Shown here: one piece after another, positions 43,220-50,947 of the stretch | How positions within the stretch are numbered: position 1 is the stretch's first letter | How the letters are laid out: each line of letters begins with the position of its first letter | Origin: Halorussus vallis | GTDB lineage: Archaea > Halobacteriota > Halobacteria > Halobacteriales > Haladaptataceae | NCBI RefSeq assembly: GCF_024138165.1 | Contig: NZ_CP100000.1 | Coordinates: 62,001-126,000 of the forward strand | Length of the DNA stretch: 64,000 nt | Direction: 5' to 3' | Position numbers and translations under genes: made by a program | Notes under the pieces: generated by a model | Seen by the model: only the letters and a program-made list of their open reading frames with translations | What the model was told of the DNA's origin: nothing | Database searches by the model: none

Positions 43220-43569
43220 CGAATCACCCGCACGTTCGAGCCGTCTGGGTTCTGTTCGAGTGCCTGTTCCAGTCGGAGCACCTCGCCGTCGGCCTGCTGA
43301 ATCTTCGTCTCCGCGGTCGACGAGAAGTCGACGGCGGCGACGGTGACGTTCTTCTGCAGGACGCCGCTCCCGAGAACCTTGCCGGGCACGATGACGGTTT
43401 CGTCCTCCTCGGCGTAGCGCTCGATGCGGCCGAGGTTGACCTCCGCGTGCGTGCTGCGAGGTTTCTCGAGGCGGTCAGCGACTGTGCTCCACACGTCGGC
43501 GTCCGAACCGCGGGACTCCGACTTCAGGTCAGCGATGAGACTGCTGAGCCTCGGATTCGTCTTACTCAT
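43216..43569 (-). CDS. rpl18e: 50S ribosomal protein L18e (eL18)
   Basis: A 117-residue protein found only in archaea and eukaryotes: [16 protein letters not shown] at the start and [25 protein letters not shown] in the core. First protein gene after tRNA-Leu, with a 32-bp spacer, consistent with cotranscription known from the Haloarcula S9 operon. Confidence 0.96.
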   Translation of the reverse strand: MSKTNPRLSSLIADLKSESRGSDADVWSTVADRLEKPRSTHAEVNLGRIERYAEEDETVIVPGKVLGSGVLQKNVTVAAVDFSSTAETKIQQADGEVLRLEQALEQNPDGSNVRVIR

Positions 43570-43601
43570 AGTACTTGCTCCTGGTAAGAATGGAATTGCA
43601 G

Positions 43602-43686
43602 TGCAGGGAGCAGGATTTGAACCTGCGGACTCCTACGAGACAGCGCCCTGAACGCTGCGCCGTTGGCCAGACTTGGCTATCCCTGC
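43602..43686 (-). tRNA. tRNA-Leu (CAG)
   Basis: 85 nt. The acceptor stem GCAGGGA pairs with TCCCTGC, discriminator A. The anticodon stem CAGCG/CGCTG holds loop TTCAGGG with anticodon CAG. A long variable arm makes it class II, as required for leucine, and the T arm GCAGG-TTCAAAT-CCTGC is complete. CCA is not encoded. It lies 32 bp upstream of L18e on the same strand and is probably processed from the operon transcript. Confidence 0.95.
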
Positions 43687-43855
43687 ACGTAGAACACACG
43701 TGCGCCCTTCTGCGGGCATCAGTGTGTAGCCGGTGGCCCTTCAAACCACTTTCGGTCTGACTCGCGTCTCGCGCTTTCGCCGAGAAGCGACCGCTTCGCT
43801 CTCGGCGGGGGGCGAGCGTCGCCGAAACGTGGTCGGAAGAGCCCTGCATGGTTAT

Positions 43856-44602
43856 CTACAGCTGTACCGCTTCTTCGAGTTCGTTCGCGCGGTCGGCGAT
43901 GGTGTCGACGGCCGCGGTGACGAGTTCGTCGACCGACAGCGACCCGTCGGACTCGACGTGGAACACGAACGCGTTCGGCACGTCGTGGACCTCGAGTTCC
44001 TTGTCGGGGTACCGGTTGGTGAGGTCGTGGTCGAACTCGGACGTCGGAATCAGTTCGCCGTCCTCCTCGATGACCCCGCGGAGGATGTTCGTCTCCTCCT
44101 CGTCGTACTCGTCGCGGTCGCCGACGACCTCCACGCGCTGGAGGTGCCGGTAGCCGACGGCCACGCCGCCCTGGTGTTTGGCGTGGTCCTTCCCCGACGA
44201 GAGGACGGCGTCGGCCTCGAGTTCGAGGCGCTGGTCGTCCTTCAGGTCGATGATGGGGACGTTGTCGTCGGCGGGCCGGACCATCTCGTCGGAACTGACG
44301 AGGTCGCCCGAATAGGCGGTCCCCGGCCCCTTCACGTCGAGGCTCAGGGTCACCGTGTCGCCCTCCTCGAACTCGCCCAGCGGCGTCGTCAGCGGCACGA
44401 GGCCGAGACGAAGGCCGATTTGCTCGTCGAACATCACCGACGAGTTTTCGACGAACCGGACGGTGTCGATCGACAGCGTCGGCACGTCGGCGACCATCGC
44501 CCGGCGGATGCCGTTGGCGAACGCCGGGGTGGCACCCCGGACGAGGAACCGGGACTCCCGGTCCCCGCGTTCGATGAACTCAACTTCGAACTGTTCGGTC
44601 AT
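43856..44602 (-). CDS. rpoD: DNA-directed RNA polymerase subunit D
   Basis: A 248-residue alpha/RPB3-type subunit. [23 protein letters not shown] is the conserved dimerisation helix. It contains no cysteines at all, so the ferredoxin-like iron-sulfur domain seen in some archaeal RpoD is not functional here. It follows S11 by 6 bp. The next feature downstream is tRNA-Leu, with a 169-bp gap that probably holds the tRNA promoter. Confidence 0.96.
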   Translation of the reverse strand: MTEQFEVEFIERGDRESRFLVRGATPAFANGIRRAMVADVPTLSIDTVRFVENSSVMFDEQIGLRLGLVPLTTPLGEFEEGDTVTLSLDVKGPGTAYSGDLVSSDEMVRPADDNVPIIDLKDDQRLELEADAVLSSGKDHAKHQGGVAVGYRHLQRVEVVGDRDEYDEEETNILRGVIEEDGELIPTSEFDHDLTNRYPDKELEVHDVPNAFVFHVESDGSLSVDELVTAAVDTIADRANELEEAVQL

Positions 44603-44608
44603 TGTGTG

Positions 44609-45001
44609 TTAGAATCCGCCCTTACCCTTCGGAGCGCGGGTGCCGTCGTGCGGGATGGGGGTCACGTCTTCGATGCGACCGATCTCCAGACCGGCGCGGG
44701 CGAGCGCGCGAATCGTCGCCTGCGCACCCGGGCCCGGGTTCTGCTGGAGGTTCCCGCCGGGGCCTCGCACGCGAACGTGGACGCCCTCGATTCCGGCGGC
44801 CTTGACCTCCTCGGCGACCGTCTCGGCCATCTGCATGGCCGCGTACGGCGAGGACTCGTCGCGGTTCTGCTTGACGACGGTCCCGCCGGAGGACTTCGCG
44901 ATGGTCTCGGCGCCGGTCAGGTCGGTGACCGTGATGATGGTGTTGTTGAACGATGCGTGTACGTGGGCGACGCCCCACTTGTCGTCTTGCGTTTCGCTCA
45001 T
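44609..45001 (-). CDS. rpsK: 30S ribosomal protein S11 (uS11)
   Basis: A 130-residue protein: [25 protein letters not shown] and [24 protein letters not shown] are the S11 signature, and the end [18 protein letters not shown] is archaeal. The ATG overlaps the S4 stop by 4 bp. Confidence 0.97.
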   Translation of the reverse strand: MSETQDDKWGVAHVHASFNNTIITVTDLTGAETIAKSSGGTVVKQNRDESSPYAAMQMAETVAEEVKAAGIEGVHVRVRGPGGNLQQNPGPGAQATIRALARAGLEIGRIEDVTPIPHDGTRAPKGKGGF

Positions 45002-45522
45002 TCGTTACCCTCCGCTCGTTCCGGGTGCAGTTCGTCCGCCAGCGGGCTGTTCTCGTCGAAGGCGACGCTGTCCTGCTCGGCGACCTCGACCTTGTACGAG
45101 GGCGCCTGGACGCGCTGACCGTCGACTGTGACGTGGCCGTGGACGACGAACTGGCGGGCCTGATTCGGCGTGTGGCCCAGGCCTTTGCGGTAGGCGACCG
45201 TCTGGAGACGGCGCTCCAGCACGTCGGTGACGTCCAGCAGCAGGACGTCGTCGAGTTCGTCGCCGTCGTCGAGCACGCCGATGCGCTTGAGTCGCGCGAC
45301 GAACTCCCGGTCCTCGCCCTCGGCTTCCTCGCCCTGCGCTCGCTCGGCGAGTAGATTCCGGGCTTCGCGGCGGTAGCCGCGAAGTTCGGACTGGGCGCGC
45401 CAGAGCTCTTCTTTGTTCTGGAGGCCGTAGCGGTCCAGCAGACTGGACTCCTCGGCGATGCGCTCGCCCTGGAAGGGGTGGTTCGGCGTCTCGTAGAACT
45501 TGGTGTTGCTACCGAGCGCCAT
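44998..45522 (-). CDS. rpsD: 30S ribosomal protein S4 (uS4)
   Basis: A 174-residue archaeal S4/S9e-type protein. The S4 RNA-binding domain reads [32 protein letters not shown]. It ends in acidic HPERAEGNE. Its ATG shares one base with the S13 stop codon. Confidence 0.97.
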   Translation of the reverse strand: MALGSNTKFYETPNHPFQGERIAEESSLLDRYGLQNKEELWRAQSELRGYRREARNLLAERAQGEEAEGEDREFVARLKRIGVLDDGDELDDVLLLDVTDVLERRLQTVAYRKGLGHTPNQARQFVVHGHVTVDGQRVQAPSYKVEVAEQDSVAFDENSPLADELHPERAEGNE

Positions 45523-46037
45523 TATTCCTCACCACCTTCTTCGGCCTCTTCGGCGGCCTGTTCTTCTTTGATCTCCTCGACGTTGACGCCGATGGTGCCC
45601 TCCGTGCGGCCGGTCGAACGGGTTCGCTGCCCGCGGACCTTCTGGCCGCGCTTGTGGCGGACGCCCTTGTAGGAGTTGATCATCTTCATCCGGTTGATGT
45701 CCTGCCGACGGGTCATCTGCAGGTCGTTGCCCGTCTCATGGGTGGTTTCACCGGTGAAGTAGTCGTTGCGGTGGTTCGCGAGCCAATCGGGGACCTCCTC
45801 GGCGAAGTTCTCGACGGCCTCGACGACGTCGTCGATGACGTCGTCGTCGAGCCGACCGAACGTCGCCGTGCGGTCGACGCCCGCCTTTTCGGCGATGAGG
45901 CGCGCCGCTCGGCGGCCGATCCCGTTCATCTCGGAGAGGGACCGTTCGACGGACTTCGTCCCATCGAGGTCGGTTTGCCCGATGCGGACGAAGTATCGAA
46001 GGTCCTCGTCGTCCTCCTGTGGTTCTTCCGTGCTCAT
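45522..46037 (-). CDS. rpsM: 30S ribosomal protein S13 (uS13)
   Basis: A 171-residue protein starting [39 protein letters not shown] is the helix-two-turn-helix core and [21 protein letters not shown] the conserved basic tail. The C-terminus adds about 25 acidic residues. The frame extends upstream through the tRNA-Ser gene and that part is not counted. First protein gene of its operon. Confidence 0.96.
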   Translation of the reverse strand: MSTEEPQEDDEDLRYFVRIGQTDLDGTKSVERSLSEMNGIGRRAARLIAEKAGVDRTATFGRLDDDVIDDVVEAVENFAEEVPDWLANHRNDYFTGETTHETGNDLQMTRRQDINRMKMINSYKGVRHKRGQKVRGQRTRSTGRTEGTIGVNVEEIKEEQAAEEAEEGGEE

Positions 46038-46055
46038 GTTTTGTGTGTTGGAAAG

Positions 46056-46140
46056 CGTCGAGGGAGGGATTCGAACCCTCGAGGCTTGACGCCACAGAGT
46101 TAGCAACCCTGCGCCGTGGGCCAGACTAGGCTACCTCGAC
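46056..46140 (-). tRNA. tRNA-Ser (GCT)
   Basis: 85 nt. The acceptor stem GTCGAGG pairs with CCTCGAC and the discriminator is G as in serine tRNAs. The anticodon stem CAGGG/CTCTG (one G-U) holds loop TTGCTAA, anticodon GCT. The long variable arm is class II and the T arm GAGGG-TTCGAAT-CCCTC is complete. It precedes S13 by 18 bp on the same strand, so the two are probably cotranscribed. Confidence 0.95.
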
Positions 46141-46220
46141 ACTGCTTTCATTTACTGTCGCCCTTCCGGACTCGGGACCCGACGCCCCTACAGGTGTTCG
46201 CAACTCAACGTACCGGGGGC

Positions 46221-46233
46221 GGATATATAAACG
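46221..46233 (-). promoter_or_regulatory. Promoter of tRNA-Ser/S13/S4/S11/RpoD operon
   Basis: CGTTTATATATCC on the minus strand is a strong TATA box. The predicted start near 46196 is about 55 bp upstream of the tRNA-Ser 5' end. No other promoter is seen before S13. Confidence 0.6.
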
Positions 46234-46309
46234 TCACGAAACCCGGACACGGCCACTGGACCGCGCGAGCAAGGACGAGGCGGGAGAAAGCGGCGAATCG
46301 AGACGACGC

Positions 46310-46609
46310 CTACGCCGGTTCGTCGGTGACCGTCGCATCCTCGACGGTACCGAGTTCCTCCCAGTCGGCGTTCGGTTCGTCGACGGCGACCCGCCGAACC
46401 GCCAGTTCGTCCCACCCGCCGTCGTACTCGCTCCGTATCTCGTAGCGCTCAGTCGGTTTGTCCGGGGGTCGGATTTCTAGTCGCAGCGACTCCTCGGGGT
46501 CGTAGTCGATGGGGTCGGCCTGCCCCTCGAACGTCGTCCCGTCGGTCAGCGTCACTCGAACGTAGTCGTTGACGTCCATCCCTCCGAGCATCTCGGCGAG
46601 GTCGGTCAT
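46310..46609 (-). CDS. Small acidic beta-rich protein, paralogue A (LSm-like barrel possible)
   Basis: A 99-residue protein. The core VRVTLTDGTTFEGQADPID and SLRLEIRPP ... RYEIRSEYD looks like a small beta-barrel; the DGTxFxGxxxxxD pattern resembles Sm/LSm strands. No RNA-binding loop can be confirmed. It is clearly homologous (roughly half identical by eye) to the protein encoded next upstream at 46750-47112. The two promoters share a 15-base block at the same distance from the ATG. Function unknown. Confidence 0.75.
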   Translation of the reverse strand: MTDLAEMLGGMDVNDYVRVTLTDGTTFEGQADPIDYDPEESLRLEIRPPDKPTERYEIRSEYDGGWDELAVRRVAVDEPNADWEELGTVEDATVTDEPA

Positions 46610-46637
46610 AGCGTCGATGCTTCGGCACAGATTCGAA

Positions 46638-46652
46638 TAAGCGTGCGGGCCG
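46638..46652 (-). promoter_or_regulatory. Duplicated promoter block of paralogue A
   Basis: The 15-base sequence TAAGCGTGCGGGCCG (plus-strand reading) starts 29 bp upstream of the ATG of paralogue A. The identical block at 47140-47154 starts 28 bp upstream of paralogue B. The position matches an archaeal core promoter. Confidence 0.5.
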
Positions 46653-46749
46653 ACCGACGGCGAACCGGGGGAGCGAGTCGGTCAACTGTGGAAGACGCAC
46701 GCCGGCCGACTCGCGGGAAGTCGACGGTTCGCGGAAGCCTTCTCAAACT

Positions 46750-47112
46750 TCACCCGCCGTGGTCGTCGTCCATCTCCTGGCTCGTTTCCTCGGCGCCCGC
46801 GGTTTCCCCCTGTATCTCGCCGCCGGACCCTCGAATTTCGACGCTCCGGACGGTCCCGACGTCCTCCCACTGCGCGTCCGGGGCGTCCGCCACGACGTGG
46901 CGCACCGTCACGTCGCTCCACCCCTCGTCGTACGTCGCCCTGAGTTCGTATCGGTCGTTCTCCCCCTGCGGTCGGACCTCGATGCGCAGGGAGTCCTCAG
47001 GGTCGTAATCGACCGGACTTGCCCGACCCTCGAACTCCGTTCCGTCTTCGAGCGCGACCCGGAGCCTGTCGTCGACTTCCACCGCTTCGAGATTCTCGAC
47101 CACTTGGTTCAC
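46750..47112 (-). CDS. Small acidic beta-rich protein, paralogue B
   Basis: A 120-residue protein paralogous to the product of 46310-46609: both have DGTxFEGxAxPxDYDPExSLRxE, RYExRxxYDxGW and WExxGTV in the same order. This copy has an extra acidic Gly/Glu-rich tail of about 28 residues. The pair arose by local duplication including the promoter. Not recognised as a named family. Confidence 0.75.
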   Translation of the reverse strand: MNQVVENLEAVEVDDRLRVALEDGTEFEGRASPVDYDPEDSLRIEVRPQGENDRYELRATYDEGWSDVTVRHVVADAPDAQWEDVGTVRSVEIRGSGGEIQGETAGAEETSQEMDDDHGG

Positions 47113-47139
47113 GCCGGTACAGTTCGGCTAGCGACCGGT

Positions 47140-47154
47140 TAAGCGTGCGGGCCG
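47140..47154 (-). promoter_or_regulatory. Duplicated promoter block of paralogue B
   Basis: Identical 15-base block to 46638-46652, at the same spacing from its gene. A 7-bp hairpin (47149-47155 with 47162-47168) overlaps its upstream end and could also end the MoaA transcript. Confidence 0.5.
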
Positions 47155-47233
47155 TCCGCTCACGGCCCGGTCGAAGCGAAGCTGAGTCCGCCGATTCGAG
47201 AAAACGTGGGTCAGGCGACCCGCGAAAGATGCG

Positions 47234-48226
47234 TCATACCTCCGCGTAGTCTTCGTCCGGATTCACGTAATCGTCGTTGATCTCCCACTCGCCGTCCTCG
47301 CCCTTCACCATGTACTCGCCGTAGTACGGGACCCGGTTTTCGACCGTCTCGCGGAACGCCTCGCGAATCTCGTCCTTCGTCATCTCGCCCATCGACCGGA
47401 GGTCGTCGTTGCGATTCAGACATCCCTTGAGATATCCCTCGTGCGTGACGCGCACGCGATGGCAGTTCGCGCAGAAGTTCGCGTTCTCCACCGGGTCGAC
47501 GATTTCGACCATCCCCTCCGAGCCCTCGTCGCCGACCCAGTAGCGCCGCCGGCCATGCATCTCCCGAATCTCCACGCGGTTTGCCTGCTCCTCCAGCCAA
47601 TCGTGGACGCGCTGGATGTCGATGTTCCACTCGGGCTTGCCGGTCAGTTCGGGCATGTACTCGATGAGTTGGAGTTGGAGTCCGTCGTTGTCGGCGACGT
47701 GGTCGACCATCTGGGGGACGTACCCGGCGGTCTTCTCGAAGACGACCATGTTGAGCTTCACCGGGTCGAGTCCCGCGTCGAGAGCGGCCTCGACGCCCTC
47801 CATCACCCTATCGTACGCGCCGCTCTTGGTGACCTCCGCGAACGCTTCCGGGTCCAAGGCGTCCTGGGAAACGTTGACTCGCTCGAGTCCGGCGTCCACG
47901 AGGTCCTCGGCGCGACCGGGCAGGAAAGTCCCGTTCGTGGTCAGCGACACCTCCATCTCGTCGGGGGTGCGCCGGATGATCTCCTCCAAGTCGCCCCGGA
48001 GCATCGGTTCGCCGCCGGTGAACTTCACCTTCTCGACGTCGAACTCGCGGGCGACCTCCAGGAACCGGACGACCTCGTCGGCGGTCATCTCGTCGTCCTG
48101 AGGGTCCATCGGACCGCGCGTGTCCCCCAGTCCCTCGTTGTGGCAGTACACGCAGTCGAAGTTACACCGGTCGGTGAGCGAAATCCGAACCCCCGAGACT
48201 TCGCGCCCGAACTCATCCTCCAGCAT
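47234..48226 (-). CDS. moaA: GTP 3',8-cyclase MoaA (radical SAM, molybdopterin synthesis)
   Basis: A 330-residue enzyme for the first step of molybdenum cofactor synthesis. The radical-SAM cluster is C-x3-C-x2-C in [11 protein letters not shown] (residues about 18-28). The second [4Fe-4S] site lies in [21 protein letters not shown] near the C-terminus. The final GG of classical MoaA is not present; the end is acidic (DEDYAEV). A T-rich run on the minus strand follows the stop. No other moa gene is adjacent. Confidence 0.94.
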   Translation of the reverse strand: MLEDEFGREVSGVRISLTDRCNFDCVYCHNEGLGDTRGPMDPQDDEMTADEVVRFLEVAREFDVEKVKFTGGEPMLRGDLEEIIRRTPDEMEVSLTTNGTFLPGRAEDLVDAGLERVNVSQDALDPEAFAEVTKSGAYDRVMEGVEAALDAGLDPVKLNMVVFEKTAGYVPQMVDHVADNDGLQLQLIEYMPELTGKPEWNIDIQRVHDWLEEQANRVEIREMHGRRRYWVGDEGSEGMVEIVDPVENANFCANCHRVRVTHEGYLKGCLNRNDDLRSMGEMTKDEIREAFRETVENRVPYYGEYMVKGEDGEWEINDDYVNPDEDYAEV

Positions 48227-48450
48227 AATTCGTGGGTTTCGCGCGGGTGCCCTTAAAATCGCGGTCGCGAACGACTCGCGCGAAACCGAATTCGGTTACG
48301 CCACGACCCCGCGCCCCCGATGTGGGGGCCGCGTTCGACCCCGACGCCTCGGGCCGCCGGCCGCTTCGAAGGACTCGGGTAACCGCCGCCAGTTACCGAC
48401 TCGTTTCCCGTTCACAAGGCTTATCGCCGCCTCGGGCCGTATCCGAAGAC

Positions 48451-49485
48451 ATGGACGAATCCGCGGTACGAGACCTGTTACGGGAAGTCGAGGACCCCGA
48501 CCTCGGCGAGGACATCGTCTCGCTGAACCTCGTCAACGACATCTCGGTCGAGGGCGATACCGCCGACGTTTCGCTCGCACTCGGCGCGCCGTACTCGCCA
48601 CACGAAACCCAAATCGCCGACCGCGTCCGCGAGGTGCTCGGCGACAACGGCATCGAGGCGAACCTCTCGGCGCGAATCCCCTCCGACCGGTCGACGGAGG
48701 ACGAAGTACTGCCGAACGTCAAGAACATCATCGCCGTCGCCTCCGGGAAGGGCGGCGTCGGCAAGTCGACCGTCGCGGTCAACATCGCGGCGGGACTCTC
48801 GCAACTCGGTGCCCGCGTCGGACTCTTCGACGCCGACGTGTACGGCCCGAACGTCCCCCGGATGGTCGACGCCGACGAGGTTCCCAAGGCGACGAAGGAC
48901 GAGACGATGATTCCGCCCGAGAAGTTCGGCGTGAAGCTCATGAGCATGGCGTTCCTCGTCGGCGAGGACGACCCCGTCATCTGGCGGGGTCCGATGGTCC
49001 ACAAGGTGCTCACCCAACTTTGGGAGGACGTCGAGTGGGGCCACCTCGACTATATGGTCGTCGACCTGCCGCCGGGCACCGGTGACGCTCAACTCACGCT
49101 CCTCCAGAGCGTTCCGGTCACCGGCGCCGTCGTCGTTACGACGCCCCAGGAAGTTGCCATCGACGACGCCCGCAAGGGGCTACGGATGTTCGGCCGCCAC
49201 GATACCAACGTCCTCGGCATCGCCGAGAACATGGCCACCTTCAAATGCCCGGACTGCGGTTCGGAACACGACATCTTCGGCCACGGCGGCGGTGCGCGCT
49301 TCGCCGAGCAGAACGACATGCCGTTCCTCGGGTCGGTCCCCATCGACCCCTCGGTCCGAACCGGCGGCGACGAGGGCAAGCCCATCGTACTGGACGAGGA
49401 CAGCGACACCGGCGACGCGTTCCGCGTGCTGACCGAGAACGTCGCCAACAACGTCGGCATTGTCAAGCGCCGAATGCAACAGTAA
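48451..49485 (+). CDS. Mrp/ApbC-type iron-sulfur cluster carrier ATPase
   Basis: A 344-residue protein. An N-terminal DUF59/MIP18 domain (about 5-75) is followed by the P-loop NTPase with deviant Walker A SGKGGVGKSTVAVN. VDLPPGTGDAQLTL is Walker B, and CPDC near residue 270 carries the bridging cluster. The family delivers Fe-S clusters to target enzymes. It starts MDESAVRDLLREVEDPDLG; an upstream in-frame extension is rejected as it covers antisense sequence of MoaA. MoaA, an Fe-S enzyme, is divergent next to it. Confidence 0.93.
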   Translation: MDESAVRDLLREVEDPDLGEDIVSLNLVNDISVEGDTADVSLALGAPYSPHETQIADRVREVLGDNGIEANLSARIPSDRSTEDEVLPNVKNIIAVASGKGGVGKSTVAVNIAAGLSQLGARVGLFDADVYGPNVPRMVDADEVPKATKDETMIPPEKFGVKLMSMAFLVGEDDPVIWRGPMVHKVLTQLWEDVEWGHLDYMVVDLPPGTGDAQLTLLQSVPVTGAVVVTTPQEVAIDDARKGLRMFGRHDTNVLGIAENMATFKCPDCGSEHDIFGHGGGARFAEQNDMPFLGSVPIDPSVRTGGDEGKPIVLDEDSDTGDAFRVLTENVANNVGIVKRRMQQ

Positions 49486-49487
49486 CC

Positions 49488-49706
49488 ATGTCGCACGACG
49501 AAGGCACCTACGGACCGGACATGGAACGCGCGAAGACGCTGCGAGAGATCGCCGAGGACGTGCGAGGCCGCGGTGAGGGTTCAGAGAGCGAGCAGGTCGC
49601 CGCGATGCTCTACCGCGTGAGCGACCTCTACGACCCTGACGAGGAGACGACGCCTCGGGACATCTACGTCAACATGCGCGAAATCCTCCGGACGAGGGAG
49701 TCGTAA
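49488..49706 (+). CDS. Conserved acidic helical hypothetical protein
   Basis: A 72-residue protein beginning 2 bp after the Mrp-type stop, so translated from the same mRNA. It is mostly alpha-helical (MERAKTLREIAEDVRG, SEQVAAMLYRVSDLYD, PRDIYVNMREILRTR). No metal-binding cysteines. The tight coupling suggests a partner of the Fe-S carrier, which is only inference. Confidence 0.75.
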   Translation: MSHDEGTYGPDMERAKTLREIAEDVRGRGEGSESEQVAAMLYRVSDLYDPDEETTPRDIYVNMREILRTRES

Positions 49707-49770
49707 TCATCTCTACCGTCTCGTCATCTATTCTTGAGGATTTAGTTCAATTTTAAGAAACCATAAGTAG

Positions 49771-49786
49771 ATGGACTGTAGTCCAT
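49771..49786. promoter_or_regulatory. Palindrome in promoter of AT-rich gene
   Basis: ATGGACT-GT-AGTCCAT, perfect 7-bp arms around 2 bases, about 15 bp downstream of a TATA-like TTTTAAGA (49751-49758). It overlaps the expected transcription start, so repressor binding is plausible. A tiny 18-codon frame (49794-49850) lies between it and the gene. Confidence 0.45.
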
Positions 49787-49859
49787 TCCTCATATGTCCG
49801 GAAAGGAAGAGGAAGGGATTGGAAAATTCATAGATGATTACTATTCTTAATTTGCAGTG

Positions 49860-50759
49860 ATGGGGATATTTGGGACCGTATCTGTGTTCCTTATTGACAA
49901 CTTCCCGGGATCAAGCCAATTGCTAAAAAGAATCGGTATCACAGCAAGTCTCGCAATATTTGGGTTAGTTGCGCTTTGGATAGCAATTCGTGCTTTTGGT
50001 GAATTAGTCGAAAATCACGGTGAAAAGCAATTCCTAACGGAAATTGGATTTGCTGGAATTATTCTCTGTACAGTATCTTTAGCTGTTACAATCCTTGTCC
50101 CTGTCTCAAAATATACGGAAGCTACAGAACTTCTTGGGAAGTCCTTCTTGGTTATGATTTTCATCATCGGATATGCCCGGGTCTACGAAAAGAAACGGTA
50201 TTCGGAAGGACTTCTCTCACCGGACACTGCTCCGCTAGCGTCGGCCTACGCTACGATGGTTCTTTATACATATCTTAGTACAGGCATTGAGCACGCTATC
50301 GTGAATCTTCTGAACTTCCCGATGAATAAGCTAGTGGGGATGTTACTGGCACTGGCACTTTTCCATTTAGGCTTTAGTGAGATTTCTCGCTCTTTCGGGG
50401 CGTTTTTCAGCATCAATCCAACCAAAGATTGGGAGATTAAAGGTATCTGGAGAAAAGAACCCTCTATTCTCATAGGGTCCTTTTCATTGGCTATACTAAC
50501 TGTAGCTGTTCACCTCTTAGCCCGAAGTCCTCCCCAAGGATACTACGCTATTTTTGGTTGGTACTGGAAATCATTCCTCTTCTTCAATTGGGTGATAGCC
50601 TTCTTTGTTATTCTTCTAACACCACTTGTTGAAGCAAAACTAGAAGAAAAGGAGATTGTGCAGGGCACCCTTATGGGAATAGTAGCTTTTTGCTTGATAT
50701 ATACGGTGTCTATTTTGATTTTCTTACATAGAGTTGACAGTCACGTTATTCCGATGTGA
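49860..50759 (+). CDS. AT-rich polytopic membrane protein of unknown function
   Basis: A 299-residue protein with about eight transmembrane helices and short loops (ARVYEKKRYSEG, SINPTKDWEIKG). ATG at 49860; an adjacent GTG at 49857 is equivalent. Its base composition is strikingly low in GC compared with every neighbour, with A/T third positions, and Lys/Ile replace the usual Asp/Glu/Arg bias. This indicates recent acquisition from a low-GC source or a virus/plasmid. No family recognised. The flanks 49707-49859 and 50760-50947 are also AT-rich, so the foreign segment is probably about 1.2 kb. Confidence 0.72.
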   Translation: MGIFGTVSVFLIDNFPGSSQLLKRIGITASLAIFGLVALWIAIRAFGELVENHGEKQFLTEIGFAGIILCTVSLAVTILVPVSKYTEATELLGKSFLVMIFIIGYARVYEKKRYSEGLLSPDTAPLASAYATMVLYTYLSTGIEHAIVNLLNFPMNKLVGMLLALALFHLGFSEISRSFGAFFSINPTKDWEIKGIWRKEPSILIGSFSLAILTVAVHLLARSPPQGYYAIFGWYWKSFLFFNWVIAFFVILLTPLVEAKLEEKEIVQGTLMGIVAFCLIYTVSILIFLHRVDSHVIPM

Positions 50760-50947
50760 CGACCAACCCCTTTCTTACAATCTATCGTTGGGTGGCAGAT
50801 TATCTGCTCATTGCCACAGTTAATCTTCAAGAATTCCGCCGTTTCCCGGTGTCTGTCATGAACATTCCTTGTTAATCTATAGCAAAGGCTTTACTGACTC
50901 CCCCACCAATTTCGAACCACTGGGCCTAACGGCCGTGAGCTACGAAT

